Of a stretch of DNA of 64,000 nt, positions 51,989 through 61,329 are shown in pieces. The stretch spans positions 224,392 to 288,391 of the forward strand of contig NZ_FQZA01000001.1 of NCBI RefSeq assembly GCF_900141995.1, read 5' to 3'. The DNA comes from Palleronia salina (GTDB lineage: Bacteria; Pseudomonadota; Alphaproteobacteria; Rhodobacterales; Rhodobacteraceae). The notes below the pieces were generated by a model that saw only the letters and a list, made by a program, of their open reading frames with translations, had not been told where the DNA came from and made no database searches. The position numbers and the translations under genes were made by a program. Numbering within the stretch: the stretch's first letter is position 1; each line of letters starts with the position of its first letter.

Positions 51989-53160
51989 GCGACGACACGC
52001 TGGTGCGCCGCACCCCCTGGCCCGAAAGCTCCAGCCGCGCGGTCGGCACGCCGTTGCAGCCGTCGGTCGTCTATGCCGCCGAAAGCCCCGACCGGCTGGA
52101 CGACCTCTACGAAGGGCGCGCCCCGGGCTATTCCTACGCGCGCGAGCGGCACCCGAACGCCGACGTGCTGGCCACCAAGATCGACGGCATGGAAGGCTGC
52201 ACGGGCGGCATCACCGTGGGCTCGGGCATGGCGGCGGTGACGGCGGGACTGCTGGCGCACCTGAAAGCGGGCGACCACCTGCTGGGCGGCAACCAGCTTT
52301 ACGGCCGGTCCCTGCGCATGATGTCGACCGAGCTGCCGCGCATGGGGATCGAGACATCGCTGGCCGACCCGACCGACGTCGCGGCGATCGAGGCCGCGTT
52401 GCGCCCGAACACCCGGATGGTGCTGATCGAGGTCGTGTCGAACCCCACGCTGCGGGTGGCGGACCTGGACGGGATCGCGCAGCTTTGCAAGTCGCGTGGT
52501 ATCCTTCTGGCGGTGGACAACACCTTCACCACGCCGCGTGCGGTGAAACCGTTCGACCACGGCGCCGACATCGTCATTCACTCGGTCACCAAGCTGCTGG
52601 CGGGTCATTCCGACGCCACGCTGGGTTGGGTCGGCGCGCGTGACGCCGCCCTGAACGAGGCGATGCTGGGCTTCGCCCAGACGCTGGGGCTGACGGCCAG
52701 TCCCTTCGACTGCTGGCTGGCCGAACGCGGGCTTTATTCGTTCGAGCTGCGCTATGACCGGGCCGAGGAGAACGCCCGCGCCCTGGCCGACCACCTGCAC
52801 GGCCTGCCGGGGATGGAGCGGGTGATCTATCCCGGCCGTCCCGACCACCCGGACCACAACCGCGTCGCCAGCCTGCTGGGTGAGCGCACGGGCAACATGG
52901 TGACGTTCGAGATCGCGGGCGGCCGGGAGGCGGCGAACAAGCTGGTCCGCGCGGCCAGCAACATCGCCTTCGCGCCGACCTTGGGCGATATCGGCACCAC
53001 GCTCAGCCATCCGGCCACGTCGTCGCACCGGGCCCTGACGCCCGAGGGCCGCGCGGCCCTCGGCCTGTCCGAGGGTTCTTTCCGCGTGTCGGTGGGGGTC
53101 GAGCCGGCCGATCTGCTGTGCCGCGAGTTCGAGGCTGCGGTGCGGGCCGCCGCGGCCTGA
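51985..53160 (+). CDS. Trans-sulfuration PLP-dependent enzyme (Cys/Met metabolism family)
   Basis: A 391-residue enzyme of the cystathionine gamma-synthase/lyase and O-acetylhomoserine sulfhydrylase family. The PLP lysine is Lys203 ([12 protein letters not shown]). [21 protein letters not shown] and [18 protein letters not shown] are family patterns, and the C-terminus keeps SLGD-like and [25 protein letters not shown] segments. The exact reaction (cystathionine lyase, synthase or methionine gamma-lyase) cannot be settled by sequence alone. It overlaps the gamma carbonic anhydrase gene and ends 3 bp before phoR. Confidence 0.88.
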   Translation: MSDDTLVRRTPWPESSSRAVGTPLQPSVVYAAESPDRLDDLYEGRAPGYSYARERHPNADVLATKIDGMEGCTGGITVGSGMAAVTAGLLAHLKAGDHLLGGNQLYGRSLRMMSTELPRMGIETSLADPTDVAAIEAALRPNTRMVLIEVVSNPTLRVADLDGIAQLCKSRGILLAVDNTFTTPRAVKPFDHGADIVIHSVTKLLAGHSDATLGWVGARDAALNEAMLGFAQTLGLTASPFDCWLAERGLYSFELRYDRAEENARALADHLHGLPGMERVIYPGRPDHPDHNRVASLLGERTGNMVTFEIAGGREAANKLVRAASNIAFAPTLGDIGTTLSHPATSSHRALTPEGRAALGLSEGSFRVSVGVEPADLLCREFEAAVRAAAA

Positions 53161-53163
53161 GCC

Positions 53164-54201
53164 ATGACGTCCGAGGATCTTGCCGACCTGCTGTCCGCCC
53201 TGCCGTTGCCCGCGCTGGTGATCGGGCAGGGGTCGCGGATCCTTGCCATGAACACGCTGGGCGTCCACCTGCTGGGCGCGGGGCTGGAGGGGCGCCATTA
53301 TATCACCGCGCTGCGCCAGCCCGCGCTGCTAGACGCGATCGAGACGGTGATGCGGGACGGCGTCGCGCGCAGCGTCGAGTATTTCAGCCATGATGGCGAC
53401 CACGACACGACATTCGCCGCCCACGTGGCGGTGGCGGGCACCGGTCTGCTGGTCAGTTTCGAGGACCGGACGGCGGCGCAGGATGCCGACCAGATGCGGC
53501 GCGACTTCGTGGCCAATGTCAGCCACGAGCTACGCACGCCACTGACGGCGCTGCTGGGCTATATCGAGACGCTGCAAGGCCCGGCCCGCGACGATGCCGC
53601 GGCGCGCGAGCGGTTCCTGTCGACCATGGCCGCCGAGGCGCAGCGCATGAACCGCCTGGTCAGTGACCTGCTGTCGCTGAGCCGGGTCGAGGCCGATGCG
53701 CGGCTAAGGCCCACCGGCGAGGTCGACCTGACCGCCGTGGTTTCGCAATCCATCGCGCTGCTGTCGAGCCAGGCGCAGGAGCGTGATGTCGAGATCTCCT
53801 TCGAACGGCCCGAGATGCCCGTGACGATGCAGGGCGACGAGGACCAGTTGCGGCAGGTCTTCAGCAACCTGGTCGAGAACGCCATCAAGTACGGCGGCAA
53901 CCGGGTGCGCATCGAGATGGTCGTGGACCCGCGCATGGCCGCGCTGCGCGGACCGGGCGTGCGCGTCGACGTGACCGACAACGGCGCGGGCATCGACAGC
54001 ATCCACCTTCCGCGCCTGACCCAGCGATTCTACCGCGTCGATACCCACCGGTCGCGCGAGGTCGGCGGGACCGGGCTGGGGCTCGCCATCGTCAAGCATA
54101 TCGTGTCGCGCCATCGCGGAAGGCTGCGGATGTCGTCGCAGCCGGGGCAGGGCAGCCGGTTCTCGGTCCTGCTGCCGGCGAAATTCGCCCCGGATCCGTG
54201 A
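53164..54201 (+). CDS. phoR: Phosphate-regulon sensor histidine kinase PhoR
   Basis: A 345-residue kinase with an N-terminal PAS-type domain (1-100), HisKA with phosphoacceptor His121 (FVANVSHELRTPLTALLGYIE), and HATPase_c (VFSNLVENAIKYGG; TDNGAGI; GGTGLGLAIVKHI). Unlike E. coli PhoR no transmembrane segment is visible, so it is probably cytoplasmic and senses through the Pst complex and PhoU. It begins 3 bp after the PLP lyase gene, so it belongs to the yicC-gmk operon rather than the pst transcript; a Pho box starts right after its stop codon. Confidence 0.9.
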   Translation: MTSEDLADLLSALPLPALVIGQGSRILAMNTLGVHLLGAGLEGRHYITALRQPALLDAIETVMRDGVARSVEYFSHDGDHDTTFAAHVAVAGTGLLVSFEDRTAAQDADQMRRDFVANVSHELRTPLTALLGYIETLQGPARDDAAARERFLSTMAAEAQRMNRLVSDLLSLSRVEADARLRPTGEVDLTAVVSQSIALLSSQAQERDVEISFERPEMPVTMQGDEDQLRQVFSNLVENAIKYGGNRVRIEMVVDPRMAALRGPGVRVDVTDNGAGIDSIHLPRLTQRFYRVDTHRSREVGGTGLGLAIVKHIVSRHRGRLRMSSQPGQGSRFSVLLPAKFAPDP

Positions 54202-54241
54202 TTGTCATGGAACTGTTACATCGGCGTTACAAATGTGACGC
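54202..54241 (+). promoter_or_regulatory. Pho box (PhoB-binding repeats) of the pst operon
   Basis: TTGTCAT-GGAA-CTGTTAC matches the PhoB consensus of two 7-bp repeats with an 11-bp period. The period continues with GCGTTAC at 54224 and a reversed-looking GTGACGC at 54235, giving at least three phased repeats. It begins one base after the phoR stop codon and ends 68 bp before pstS. Confidence 0.85.
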
Positions 54242-54308
54242 GCGGCGCGCCTAAATCCGGCCCCAACGCCGCAGCGAAGCGGCGTCCATCGGAGAAACAG
54301 GAGCTTCC

Positions 54309-55355
54309 ATGTCTGCCACCAAACTGACCATCGCGAGCACCGCGATCCTGGCCGCCGCTGCCACCGGCGCCATCGCGCAGAGCCGTGACAACGTTCAAAT
54401 CGCAGGCTCGTCCACCGTTCTGCCTTACGCGTCCATCGTCGCCGAAGCCTTCGGCGAGAACTTCGACTACCCGACCCCGGTCGTGGAATCGGGCGGCTCG
54501 TCGGCCGGTCTCAAGCGCTTCTGCGAGGGCGTGGGCGAAAACACCATCGACATCGCCAATGCCAGCCGCGCGATCCGCGCCGGCGAGGTCGAGACCTGCG
54601 CCGCCAACGGCGTGGAAGAGATCATCGAAGTCCGCATCGGCTATGACGGCATCGTCTTCGCCAGCCAGATCGACGGCCCGGCCTTCAACGCGTTCGAGCC
54701 TTCCGACTGGTTCCAGGCGCTGGCCGCCGAGCTGCCGCAGGACGGCGCCATGGTCGCCAACCCCAACACCCAGTGGTCGGACGTGAACGGCGATCTGCCC
54801 GCCGTCGACATCGCCGCCTTCATCCCCGGCACCAAGCACGGCACCCGCGAAGTCTTCGAAGAGAAGGTCCTGCTTCAGGGCTGCGAAGACACCGGCGCCA
54901 TGCAGGCCATGATGGACATGGGCATGGACGAAGACGCCACCGAAGCCGCCTGCATGGCGGTCCGTACCGATGGCGCGTCGGTCGACATCGACGGCGACTA
55001 TACCGAAACCCTGGCCCGCATCAGCTCGAACCCCGAGGGCGTGGGCGTGTTCGGCCTGGCGTTCTACGAGAACAACACCGACACCCTGAAGGTCGCCACC
55101 ATGTCGGGCGTCGAGCCCACCGTGGACACCATCTCGACCGGTGAATACCCCGTGTCGCGTCCGCTGTTCTTCTACATCAAGAAGGCCCATATCGGCGTGA
55201 TCCCCGGCCTGAAGGAATACGCCTCGTTCTTCGTGTCCAACGAAGTTGCCGGCAACGGCGGCCCGCTGGCCGACTATGGCCTTGTGCCCGATCCCGAACT
55301 GGCCGAGACCCAGGCCAAGATCGAGAACGAGACCACCATGGGCACCGGTTCCTAA
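54309..55355 (+). CDS. pstS: Phosphate ABC transporter substrate-binding protein PstS
   Basis: A 348-residue periplasmic phosphate-binding protein with a signal peptide (KLTIASTAILAAAATGAIA). The phosphate-site phrases are IAGSSTVLPYASIVAEAF, ESGGSSAGLKRFCEGVGENTIDIANASRAI and GTKHGTREVF. AGGAG lies 6 nt before the ATG. It is the first gene after the Pho box and is followed by a hairpin with a T-run, which should make it the most abundant product of the operon. Confidence 0.95.
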   Translation: MSATKLTIASTAILAAAATGAIAQSRDNVQIAGSSTVLPYASIVAEAFGENFDYPTPVVESGGSSAGLKRFCEGVGENTIDIANASRAIRAGEVETCAANGVEEIIEVRIGYDGIVFASQIDGPAFNAFEPSDWFQALAAELPQDGAMVANPNTQWSDVNGDLPAVDIAAFIPGTKHGTREVFEEKVLLQGCEDTGAMQAMMDMGMDEDATEAACMAVRTDGASVDIDGDYTETLARISSNPEGVGVFGLAFYENNTDTLKVATMSGVEPTVDTISTGEYPVSRPLFFYIKKAHIGVIPGLKEYASFFVSNEVAGNGGPLADYGLVPDPELAETQAKIENETTMGTGS

Positions 55356-55380
55356 GACCATGCCCTGACCCAGGCAAACG

Positions 55381-55415
55381 CGGGGCGGCCTGATGGTCGC
55401 CCCGTCACTTTTTTA
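55381..55415 (+). terminator. Intercistronic terminator or attenuator between pstS and pstC
   Basis: CGGGGCGGCC and GGTCGCCCCG form a 10-bp stem with one G-T pair and a TGAT loop; ACTTTTTTAC follows. Partial read-through would lower expression of pstCAB relative to pstS. Confidence 0.75.
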
Positions 55416-55444
55416 CGAAGACCGAAGCCGGAGAGATCGCGCCA

Positions 55445-56908
55445 ATGCCGTTTTACTGGACGCTCGCCATCATCGCGCTGCTCTGTGCCGCGGGTTACGT
55501 GCTGGGCCGCAGGAAGGCCGTCGCCAGCGTGGGCGGCGACAAGCGCAGGCTGCATTCGCTGCCCAACTTCTACGGGATGAACGTCGCGCTGAAAGGCGCG
55601 GTGCCGGCCTTCGGGCTGCTGGTTTTCTGGCTGATCGCGCAGCCGCTGTTCGTCGAGTGGCGCGTGTCCTCGATCGTGTCGGATCTAGCCGTCTCCGAGG
55701 CGCGGGATCTCGGGCTGGTCATGGTCGACGTGCGCCGCGTCGCGGACGGGCTGGATACCGCCGTGGCCACCGGCACGATGACGGCCAGCGAGGCGACTGA
55801 TATCGCGGCGGGCGACGGAAATGTGCGCGAACGTCTGGGCGCGGCGGGCGTGGCGCTCGGCTCGGAGGTGTCCGAGCCGGTGCTGCGGGCCGCGCAGCGC
55901 TATCGCGCTCTGTCGTCCACCGGTGACACGCTGCGCAGCGTCGCCGTGCTGGCCGTGCTTCTGCTGGGGCTGGGTTGGGCCTATCGCGAGACCGATGGCG
56001 AATTCCGCGCCCGCAACGTGGTCGAGCAGGGCGTGTTGGCGCTGCTGCTTGGCGCGGCCTGCATCGCGATCCTGACGACGCTGGGCATCGTGCTGTCGCT
56101 GATCTTCAACACGATCGAGTTCTTCAGCATCTATCCCGCATCCGAGTTCTTCTTCTCGACCACGTGGTTTCCGTCCTTCGGCGGCGGATCGAGCCTTGGC
56201 ATCCTGCCTCTGCTGTGGGGCACGCTCTATATCTCGCTGATCGCGCTCGCGGTCGCGGTGCCCATCGGTCTCATGGCCGCGATCTACCTGTCGGAATACG
56301 CAAGCCCGCGCGTGCGCGGCATCGCCAAGCCCGCGCTGGAAATTCTCGCCGGTATTCCGACGATCGTCTACGGCCTGTTCGCGCTGCTGACGGTCGGCCC
56401 CGCGCTGATGGTGGTCTTCGGCGATGGCGGCCTTGGCTGGATGCAGGCGGGCACGGCGGTGATGACCGCGGGGCTGGTCATGGGCATCATGCTGATCCCC
56501 TTCGTGTCGTCGCTGAGCGATGACATCATCAACGCGGTGCCGCAGTCCATGCGCGACGGCTCCTACGGGCTGGGCGCCACGCAGTCCGAGACCGTGCGCC
56601 AGGTGGTGCTGCCCGCCGCCCTGCCGGGCATCGTGGGCGCCATCCTGCTGGCCGCCAGCCGCGCCATCGGCGAGACGATGATCGTCGTGCTGGGGGCAGG
56701 GGCCGCGGCCCGCATCTCGCCCAACCCGTTCGAGGCGATGACCACCGTCACCGCCAAGATCGTGAGCCAGCTGACCGGCGACGCCGATTTCTCGTCGCCC
56801 GAGGCGCTGGTGGCCTTCGCGCTTGGCATGACGCTGTTCGTGCTGACGCTGGGACTGAACGTCTTCGCCCTTTATATCGTGCGGAAATACCGGGAGCAGT
56901 ACGAATGA
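55445..56908 (+). CDS. pstC: Phosphate ABC transporter permease PstC, long form
   Basis: A 487-residue permease, about 170 residues longer than E. coli PstC. The N-terminus has two extra hydrophobic helices (about residues 2-20 and 45-63) and a soluble stretch to about 150 (including ALSSTGDTLRSVAVL). The permease core follows, with the EAA-type loop in DGSYGLGATQSETVRQVVLPAALPGIVGAILLAASRAIGET. The end overlaps pstA by four bases. The long form is, from memory, usual in alphaproteobacteria. Confidence 0.93.
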   Translation: MPFYWTLAIIALLCAAGYVLGRRKAVASVGGDKRRLHSLPNFYGMNVALKGAVPAFGLLVFWLIAQPLFVEWRVSSIVSDLAVSEARDLGLVMVDVRRVADGLDTAVATGTMTASEATDIAAGDGNVRERLGAAGVALGSEVSEPVLRAAQRYRALSSTGDTLRSVAVLAVLLLGLGWAYRETDGEFRARNVVEQGVLALLLGAACIAILTTLGIVLSLIFNTIEFFSIYPASEFFFSTTWFPSFGGGSSLGILPLLWGTLYISLIALAVAVPIGLMAAIYLSEYASPRVRGIAKPALEILAGIPTIVYGLFALLTVGPALMVVFGDGGLGWMQAGTAVMTAGLVMGIMLIPFVSSLSDDIINAVPQSMRDGSYGLGATQSETVRQVVLPAALPGIVGAILLAASRAIGETMIVVLGAGAAARISPNPFEAMTTVTAKIVSQLTGDADFSSPEALVAFALGMTLFVLTLGLNVFALYIVRKYREQYE

Positions 56909-58263
56909 CCGACGCGACCCAGATCCCGTCCAGCGGTGCCGCGCGCCCCGCGGGCAAGTCGATCATCACCACCGACGACCGCACCAAGAAGCGCAACGCG
57001 GCCGAGAAACGGTTCCGCATGTACGGCATCGCCGCCATCCTGGCCGGCATCGCCTGCCTCGTGGTCCTGCTGGGCTCGATCCTTCTGAACGGCGTGACCG
57101 CGTTCCAGCAGACCTTCATCCAGGTGCCCGTCTACCTGAACCCCGAGGCGGTGGACCCGAACGGCAACCGCGACCCCGAGGAAATGGGCTCGGCCACAAC
57201 CTTCACCTACAAGCCGATCGTCGTCGACGCCATGGCGGCGCTGGTCGAGGAGCGCGGGATCGAGACCGAGATCGACCCCGGCGACATGGACGCGCTGTTC
57301 TCGGCCGCGGCGGTGGCGCAGGTGCGCGACCGCGTTCTGGCGAACCCCGAGCTGGTCGGCGAGACGGTCACCTTCAACATCCTCGCCTCCAGCCGGGTGG
57401 ACGGGTACCTGAAGGACCGCGTCACCCGCGACAGCGTCGCGCGGGACAAGAACATCGACGCGGGACACCTTGATATCGTTGATGAACTCCGCGCCGAGGG
57501 CGACGTGGTCAAGCGCTTCAACTGGGACTTCATCTTCGGCGCCGACGCGTCCGAGTCGCGGCCGGAACAGGCCGGCATGGGCGTGGCGATGCTGGGCTCG
57601 TTCTTCATGATGCTGGTGGTGCTGGGCCTGTCGCTGCCCATCGGCGTGGCCGCGTCGATCTACCTGGAAGAATTCGCGCCGCAGAACCGCCTGACCGACA
57701 TCATCGAGGTGAACATCTCGAACCTCGCCGCCGTGCCGTCCATCGTGTTCGGCATCCTCGGGCTGGCCGTCTTCATCCAGTTCATGGAGTTCCCGCAATC
57801 GGCCCCGTTGGTGGGCGGGCTTGTCCTGACGCTGATGACGCTGCCCACGATCATCATCTCGACCCGCGCGGCTCTGAAATCCGTGCCGCCCAGCATCCGC
57901 GACGCGGCGCTGGGGGTAGGGGCCTCGAAGATGCAGGCGGTGTTCCACCACGTGCTGCCGCTGGCCATGCCCGGCATCCTGACCGGCACCATCATCGGCC
58001 TGGCGCAGGCCCTGGGCGAAACGGCGCCGCTGCTGCTGATCGGCATGGTGGGCTACATTGCGACCAACTATCCCGACGGCGTGGCCTCGGGCTTCCTGGA
58101 TCCGAACTCGGCCATGCCGGCGCAGATCTACGAATGGGCCAAGCGCGCCGACCCTGCCTATTACGAACGGGCCTGGGGCGGCATCATCATTCTTCTGGTG
58201 TTCCTCTTCGCCATGAACGCCATCGCCATCCTCCTCCGCCGCAAGTTTGAGCGGCGCTGGTAA
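56905..58263 (+). CDS. pstA: Phosphate ABC transporter permease PstA, with N-terminal extension
   Basis: A 452-residue permease. Residues 1-205 hold one membrane helix (about 33-58) and a soluble region resembling the DUF3333 extension of alphaproteobacterial PstA. The permease core follows (GMGVAMLGSFFMMLVVLGLSLPIGVAASIYLEEFAP), with the EAA-type loop RDAALGVGASKMQAVFHHVLPLAMPGILTG and GETAPLLLIGMVG. It overlaps pstC by four bases and precedes pstB by 12 bp. Confidence 0.93.
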   Translation: MTDATQIPSSGAARPAGKSIITTDDRTKKRNAAEKRFRMYGIAAILAGIACLVVLLGSILLNGVTAFQQTFIQVPVYLNPEAVDPNGNRDPEEMGSATTFTYKPIVVDAMAALVEERGIETEIDPGDMDALFSAAAVAQVRDRVLANPELVGETVTFNILASSRVDGYLKDRVTRDSVARDKNIDAGHLDIVDELRAEGDVVKRFNWDFIFGADASESRPEQAGMGVAMLGSFFMMLVVLGLSLPIGVAASIYLEEFAPQNRLTDIIEVNISNLAAVPSIVFGILGLAVFIQFMEFPQSAPLVGGLVLTLMTLPTIIISTRAALKSVPPSIRDAALGVGASKMQAVFHHVLPLAMPGILTGTIIGLAQALGETAPLLLIGMVGYIATNYPDGVASGFLDPNSAMPAQIYEWAKRADPAYYERAWGGIIILLVFLFAMNAIAILLRRKFERRW

Positions 58264-58275
58264 AAGGAGTAAGCC

Positions 58276-59073
58276 ATGTATGACAATCGTGCATCGGAGA
58301 GCGCCGTGACCGCCGACGACATCAAGATCGAAGCCAAGCGCGTCAACGTGCATTACGGGACCACCCACGCCATCAAGGACGTGGACGTGAGCATCCTGGA
58401 CAAGACGGTGACCGCCTTCATCGGCCCGTCGGGCTGCGGCAAGTCGACTTTCCTGCGGTGTATCAACAGGATGAACGACACGATTGACGTGGCGCGGGTC
58501 ACCGGCGACATCCGGATCGACGGCGAGGATATCAACGATGCCCGCGTCGACCCGGTGCAGCTGCGCGCCAAGGTCGGCATGGTGTTCCAGAAGCCAAACC
58601 CGTTCCCCAAGTCGATCTACGACAACGTGGCCTATGGTCCGAAAATTCACGGCTTGGCGAAGAACAAGGGTGATCTCGACGATATCGTCGAGCGCGCGCT
58701 GCGCCGTGGCGCCATCTGGGACGAGGTGAAGGATCGCCTGCACGCGCCCGGCACAGGCCTGTCGGGCGGCCAGCAGCAGCGCCTGTGCATCGCGCGGGCC
58801 GTGGCGACCGAGCCCGAGGTCCTGCTGATGGACGAGCCGTGCTCGGCGCTCGATCCCATCGCGACGGGGCAGGTGGAGGAGCTTATCGACGAGCTGCGCC
58901 GCGACTACTCGGTGGTGATCGTGACCCACTCGATGCAGCAGGCCGCCCGCGTCAGCCAGAAGACCGCGTTCTTCCACCTGGGCAACCTGATCGAGTACGG
59001 CGACACGGACGAGATCTTCACCAACCCGAAAGACCCGAAAACCGAAAGCTACATCACCGGACGGATCGGCTAG
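58276..59073 (+). CDS. pstB: Phosphate ABC transporter ATPase PstB
   Basis: A 265-residue ATPase. Walker A is GPSGCGKST (50-58), the signature is [34 protein letters not shown], and the family phrases [21 protein letters not shown] and [22 protein letters not shown] are intact. AAAGGAG lies just before the ATG. It powers phosphate import with PstCA. Confidence 0.97.
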   Translation: MYDNRASESAVTADDIKIEAKRVNVHYGTTHAIKDVDVSILDKTVTAFIGPSGCGKSTFLRCINRMNDTIDVARVTGDIRIDGEDINDARVDPVQLRAKVGMVFQKPNPFPKSIYDNVAYGPKIHGLAKNKGDLDDIVERALRRGAIWDEVKDRLHAPGTGLSGGQQQRLCIARAVATEPEVLLMDEPCSALDPIATGQVEELIDELRRDYSVVIVTHSMQQAARVSQKTAFFHLGNLIEYGDTDEIFTNPKDPKTESYITGRIG

Positions 59074-59076
59074 GCC

Positions 59077-59787
59077 ATGAACAACACACATATTTCTTCT
59101 GCCTTCGACCGCGATCTCGAAGCTCTCCAGGCGCTGCTGATGAAGATGGGCGGCCTGGCCGAGGAAGCGATCCTCGACTCCGCCAAATCGCTGGAAAGCC
59201 GCGACGAGGACCTGGCCCAGAAGGTGCGCGAGGGCGACAAGGCCATCGACGCGCTGGAAGACCAGATCAACGAGGAAGCCGCCAAACTGGTGGCGTTGCG
59301 CGCGCCCATCGCGTCGGACATGCGGCTGGTCCTGAGCGTCATCAAGATCAGCGCCAACCTGGAACGCATTGGCGACTATGCGAAAAACATGGCCAAGCGC
59401 ACGGTCGTGCTGAACCAGCTGCCGACCCAGGACGGCGCGCCGCAATCCATCCGCCGCATGGCGCGCGAGGTGCAGCACATGCTGCACGACGTGCTTGATG
59501 CCTACATCCAGCGCGACCCCGAGGCCGCGCTCGAAGTGCGCGACCGCGACGCGGACGTGGACCAGATGTACAACGCGCTGTTCCGCGAATTCCTGACCTT
59601 CATGATGGAAGATCCGCGCAACATCACGGCCTGCATGCACCTGCATTTCATCGCCAAGAACATCGAGCGCATGGGCGACCACGTCACGTCCATCGCCGAC
59701 CAGATCTACTATACCGTGACCGGCCAGACGCCGGACGACGCGCGCCGCAAGGGGGATATCACCTCGGTCGCGCCGCTGGATGTCTGA
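59077..59787 (+). CDS. phoU: Phosphate signalling protein PhoU
   Basis: A 236-residue all-helical protein made of two PhoU three-helix repeats, each with the metal-binding E/DxxxD-type pattern (KAIDALEDQINEEAAKLVALR; DADVDQMYNALFREF) and the NLERIGDYAKNMAKR / NIERMGDHVTSIADQ motifs. PhoU links the Pst transporter to PhoR and keeps the Pho response off when phosphate is plentiful. It starts 3 bp after pstB and ends 2 bp before phoB. Confidence 0.96.
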   Translation: MNNTHISSAFDRDLEALQALLMKMGGLAEEAILDSAKSLESRDEDLAQKVREGDKAIDALEDQINEEAAKLVALRAPIASDMRLVLSVIKISANLERIGDYAKNMAKRTVVLNQLPTQDGAPQSIRRMAREVQHMLHDVLDAYIQRDPEAALEVRDRDADVDQMYNALFREFLTFMMEDPRNITACMHLHFIAKNIERMGDHVTSIADQIYYTVTGQTPDDARRKGDITSVAPLDV

Positions 59788-59789
59788 CC

Positions 59790-60482
59790 ATGGCCGCCCA
59801 GCACGCACCCCACGTGATGATCGTCGAGGACGAGTCCTCGCAGCGTGAAATCCTGGCCTACAACCTTGAATCCGAGGGATATTCCGTATCCCGCGCGGCC
59901 AGCGGCGACGAGGCGCTCGAGGTGTTTCGCGCCAGCACGCCGGACCTGGTGGTGCTGGACTGGATGCTGCCGGGCGTCTCGGGGATCGAGGTCTGCCGCC
60001 AGCTGAAACGCGGTGCCGAAAGCCGCGAGGTGCCGATCATCATGCTGTCGGCGCGCACCGAGGAAAGCGACCGCGTGCGCGGGTTCGAGACCGGGGCCGA
60101 CGATTACGTTACCAAGCCGTATTCGGTGGCCGAGCTCATGGCACGGGTGCGCGCGCATCTGCGCCGCACGCGTCCGGCGGCGGTCGGTCAGATCCTTCAG
60201 TTCGACGACATCACGCTGGATCCCGAAACGCACCGGGTGCACCGCGGCGACGTGGAGCTGAAACTGGGACCGACCGAGTTTCGTCTGCTGTCGACCTTCA
60301 TGGAGCGTCCTGGCCGCGTCTTCAGCCGTGAACAGCTGCTGGACCGGGTCTGGGGGCGCGACATCTACGTCGACAGCCGCACGGTGGACGTGCACGTGGG
60401 GCGCTTGCGCAAGTCGCTGGGCGCCGACGCGATGCCGGATCCCATCCGCACGGTGCGCGGCGCGGGATACGCGCTGGGGTGA
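59790..60482 (+). CDS. phoB: Phosphate-regulon response regulator PhoB
   Basis: A 230-residue OmpR-type regulator. The receiver has phospho-acceptor Asp57 (LVVLDWMLPGVSG) and a conserved Lys in DDYVTKPYS; the C-terminal winged helix (EFRLLSTFMERPGRVFSREQLLDRVWG; RTVDVHVGRLRKSLG) binds Pho boxes. It is the last gene of pstSCAB-phoU-phoB, so it should be autoinduced through the Pho box at 54202. Confidence 0.96.
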   Translation: MAAQHAPHVMIVEDESSQREILAYNLESEGYSVSRAASGDEALEVFRASTPDLVVLDWMLPGVSGIEVCRQLKRGAESREVPIIMLSARTEESDRVRGFETGADDYVTKPYSVAELMARVRAHLRRTRPAAVGQILQFDDITLDPETHRVHRGDVELKLGPTEFRLLSTFMERPGRVFSREQLLDRVWGRDIYVDSRTVDVHVGRLRKSLGADAMPDPIRTVRGAGYALG

Positions 60483-60805
60483 CATGCGCAGGGCTGCGCA
60501 GGTGACTGATATTATTGAGGGAATCCGGCCAAGGGGCACCGTTCGCACCGATCGGATAATTTACATAATCACGATTATACGACTTATGCATGGCTACAGC
60601 GCCGAACGCCCCTGCGCCCTTACCAGCGGTGATTTCTCCGTCCGGTGATCCTGTGCACAGCGGCAAACCGTTACACCGATCCCGACCCCACGCTGTTGTG
60701 CCTTCAACGCGGCGCGACCAGCCGAGCGGTCGCCCTGTCGTCCGCCCTTGCATCGCACCATCGCACTTCCGATAAGTCCGGGAACGCAATCGCAAGGCGC
60801 CCCCA
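60483..60805. other. 323-bp intergenic region before aroQ
   Basis: No credible gene is seen. It holds an A+T-rich island around 60555-60600 in otherwise G+C-rich DNA, with a palindrome at 60565-60578. No clear terminator for phoB was found. The right half before aroQ has no obvious hairpin or ribosome-site-bearing frame. Confidence 0.5.
60565..60578. promoter_or_regulatory. A+T-rich palindrome ATAATC-AC-GATTAT
   Basis: A perfect 6-bp inverted repeat with a 2-bp centre in an A+T-rich island, 228 bp before aroQ and 83 bp after phoB. It may be a promoter-associated operator; no known consensus was recognised. Confidence 0.4.
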
Positions 60806-61240
60806 ATGTCCAAAACCGTGCTGGTCCTGAACGGACCGAACCTGAATACCCTCGGGACCCGCCAGCCCGAGATCTACGGCAGCCAGACGTTGGCCGATGT
60901 CGAAGACGCCTGCCGCAAGCTTGGCGACCAGCTGTCGCTAAGCGTGAACTGCGCGCAGTCGAATTCCGAGGGCGACCTGGTGACGATGATCCAGAACGCG
61001 CGCGGCACGGCCGATGCCATCGTCATCAACGCGGGCGCCTACAGCCACACCTCGATCGCGATCCTGGATGCGCTGAACCTGTTCGACGGATTGGTGATCG
61101 AGGTCCACATCTCGAACATTCACAAGCGCGAAGCCTTCCGCCACCATTCCCACATTTCGGGCCGCGCGGACGGCGTCATCGTGGGCTGCGGCACGGACGG
61201 ATACCTGCTGGCGTTGCGGCATATAGCGACGCGTGGCTGA
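60806..61240 (+). CDS. aroQ: Type II 3-dehydroquinate dehydratase
   Basis: A 144-residue enzyme converting 3-dehydroquinate to 3-dehydroshikimate in aromatic amino-acid synthesis. The flexible loop carries Arg19 and catalytic Tyr24 ([20 protein letters not shown]). [13 protein letters not shown] and [20 protein letters not shown] supply the other active-site residues. It forms dodecamers in known members. It converges on tsf with a shared terminator. Confidence 0.96.
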   Translation: MSKTVLVLNGPNLNTLGTRQPEIYGSQTLADVEDACRKLGDQLSLSVNCAQSNSEGDLVTMIQNARGTADAIVINAGAYSHTSIAILDALNLFDGLVIEVHISNIHKREAFRHHSHISGRADGVIVGCGTDGYLLALRHIATRG

Positions 61241-61280
61241 GGGCGCGAAATGCGCTGTAAATTTCTGATTACTCATTGAA

Positions 61281-61308
61281 AAAGGGCGCCCCGACCGGAG
61301 CGCCCTTT
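61281..61308. terminator. Bidirectional terminator between aroQ and tsf
   Basis: AAAGGGCGC and GCGCCCTTT form a 9-bp stem. The reverse strand continues with TTTTTCAATG, making it a strong terminator for tsf; the forward T run is short. Confidence 0.85.
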
Positions 61309-61329
61309 GCCGTTGGCATGTCGTGCGGA

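Noticed and set aside
56872..59808. A 978-codon reverse-strand frame across pstA, pstB and phoU
   Set aside because: It is antisense to three well-conserved Pst/PhoU genes; no domain recognised.
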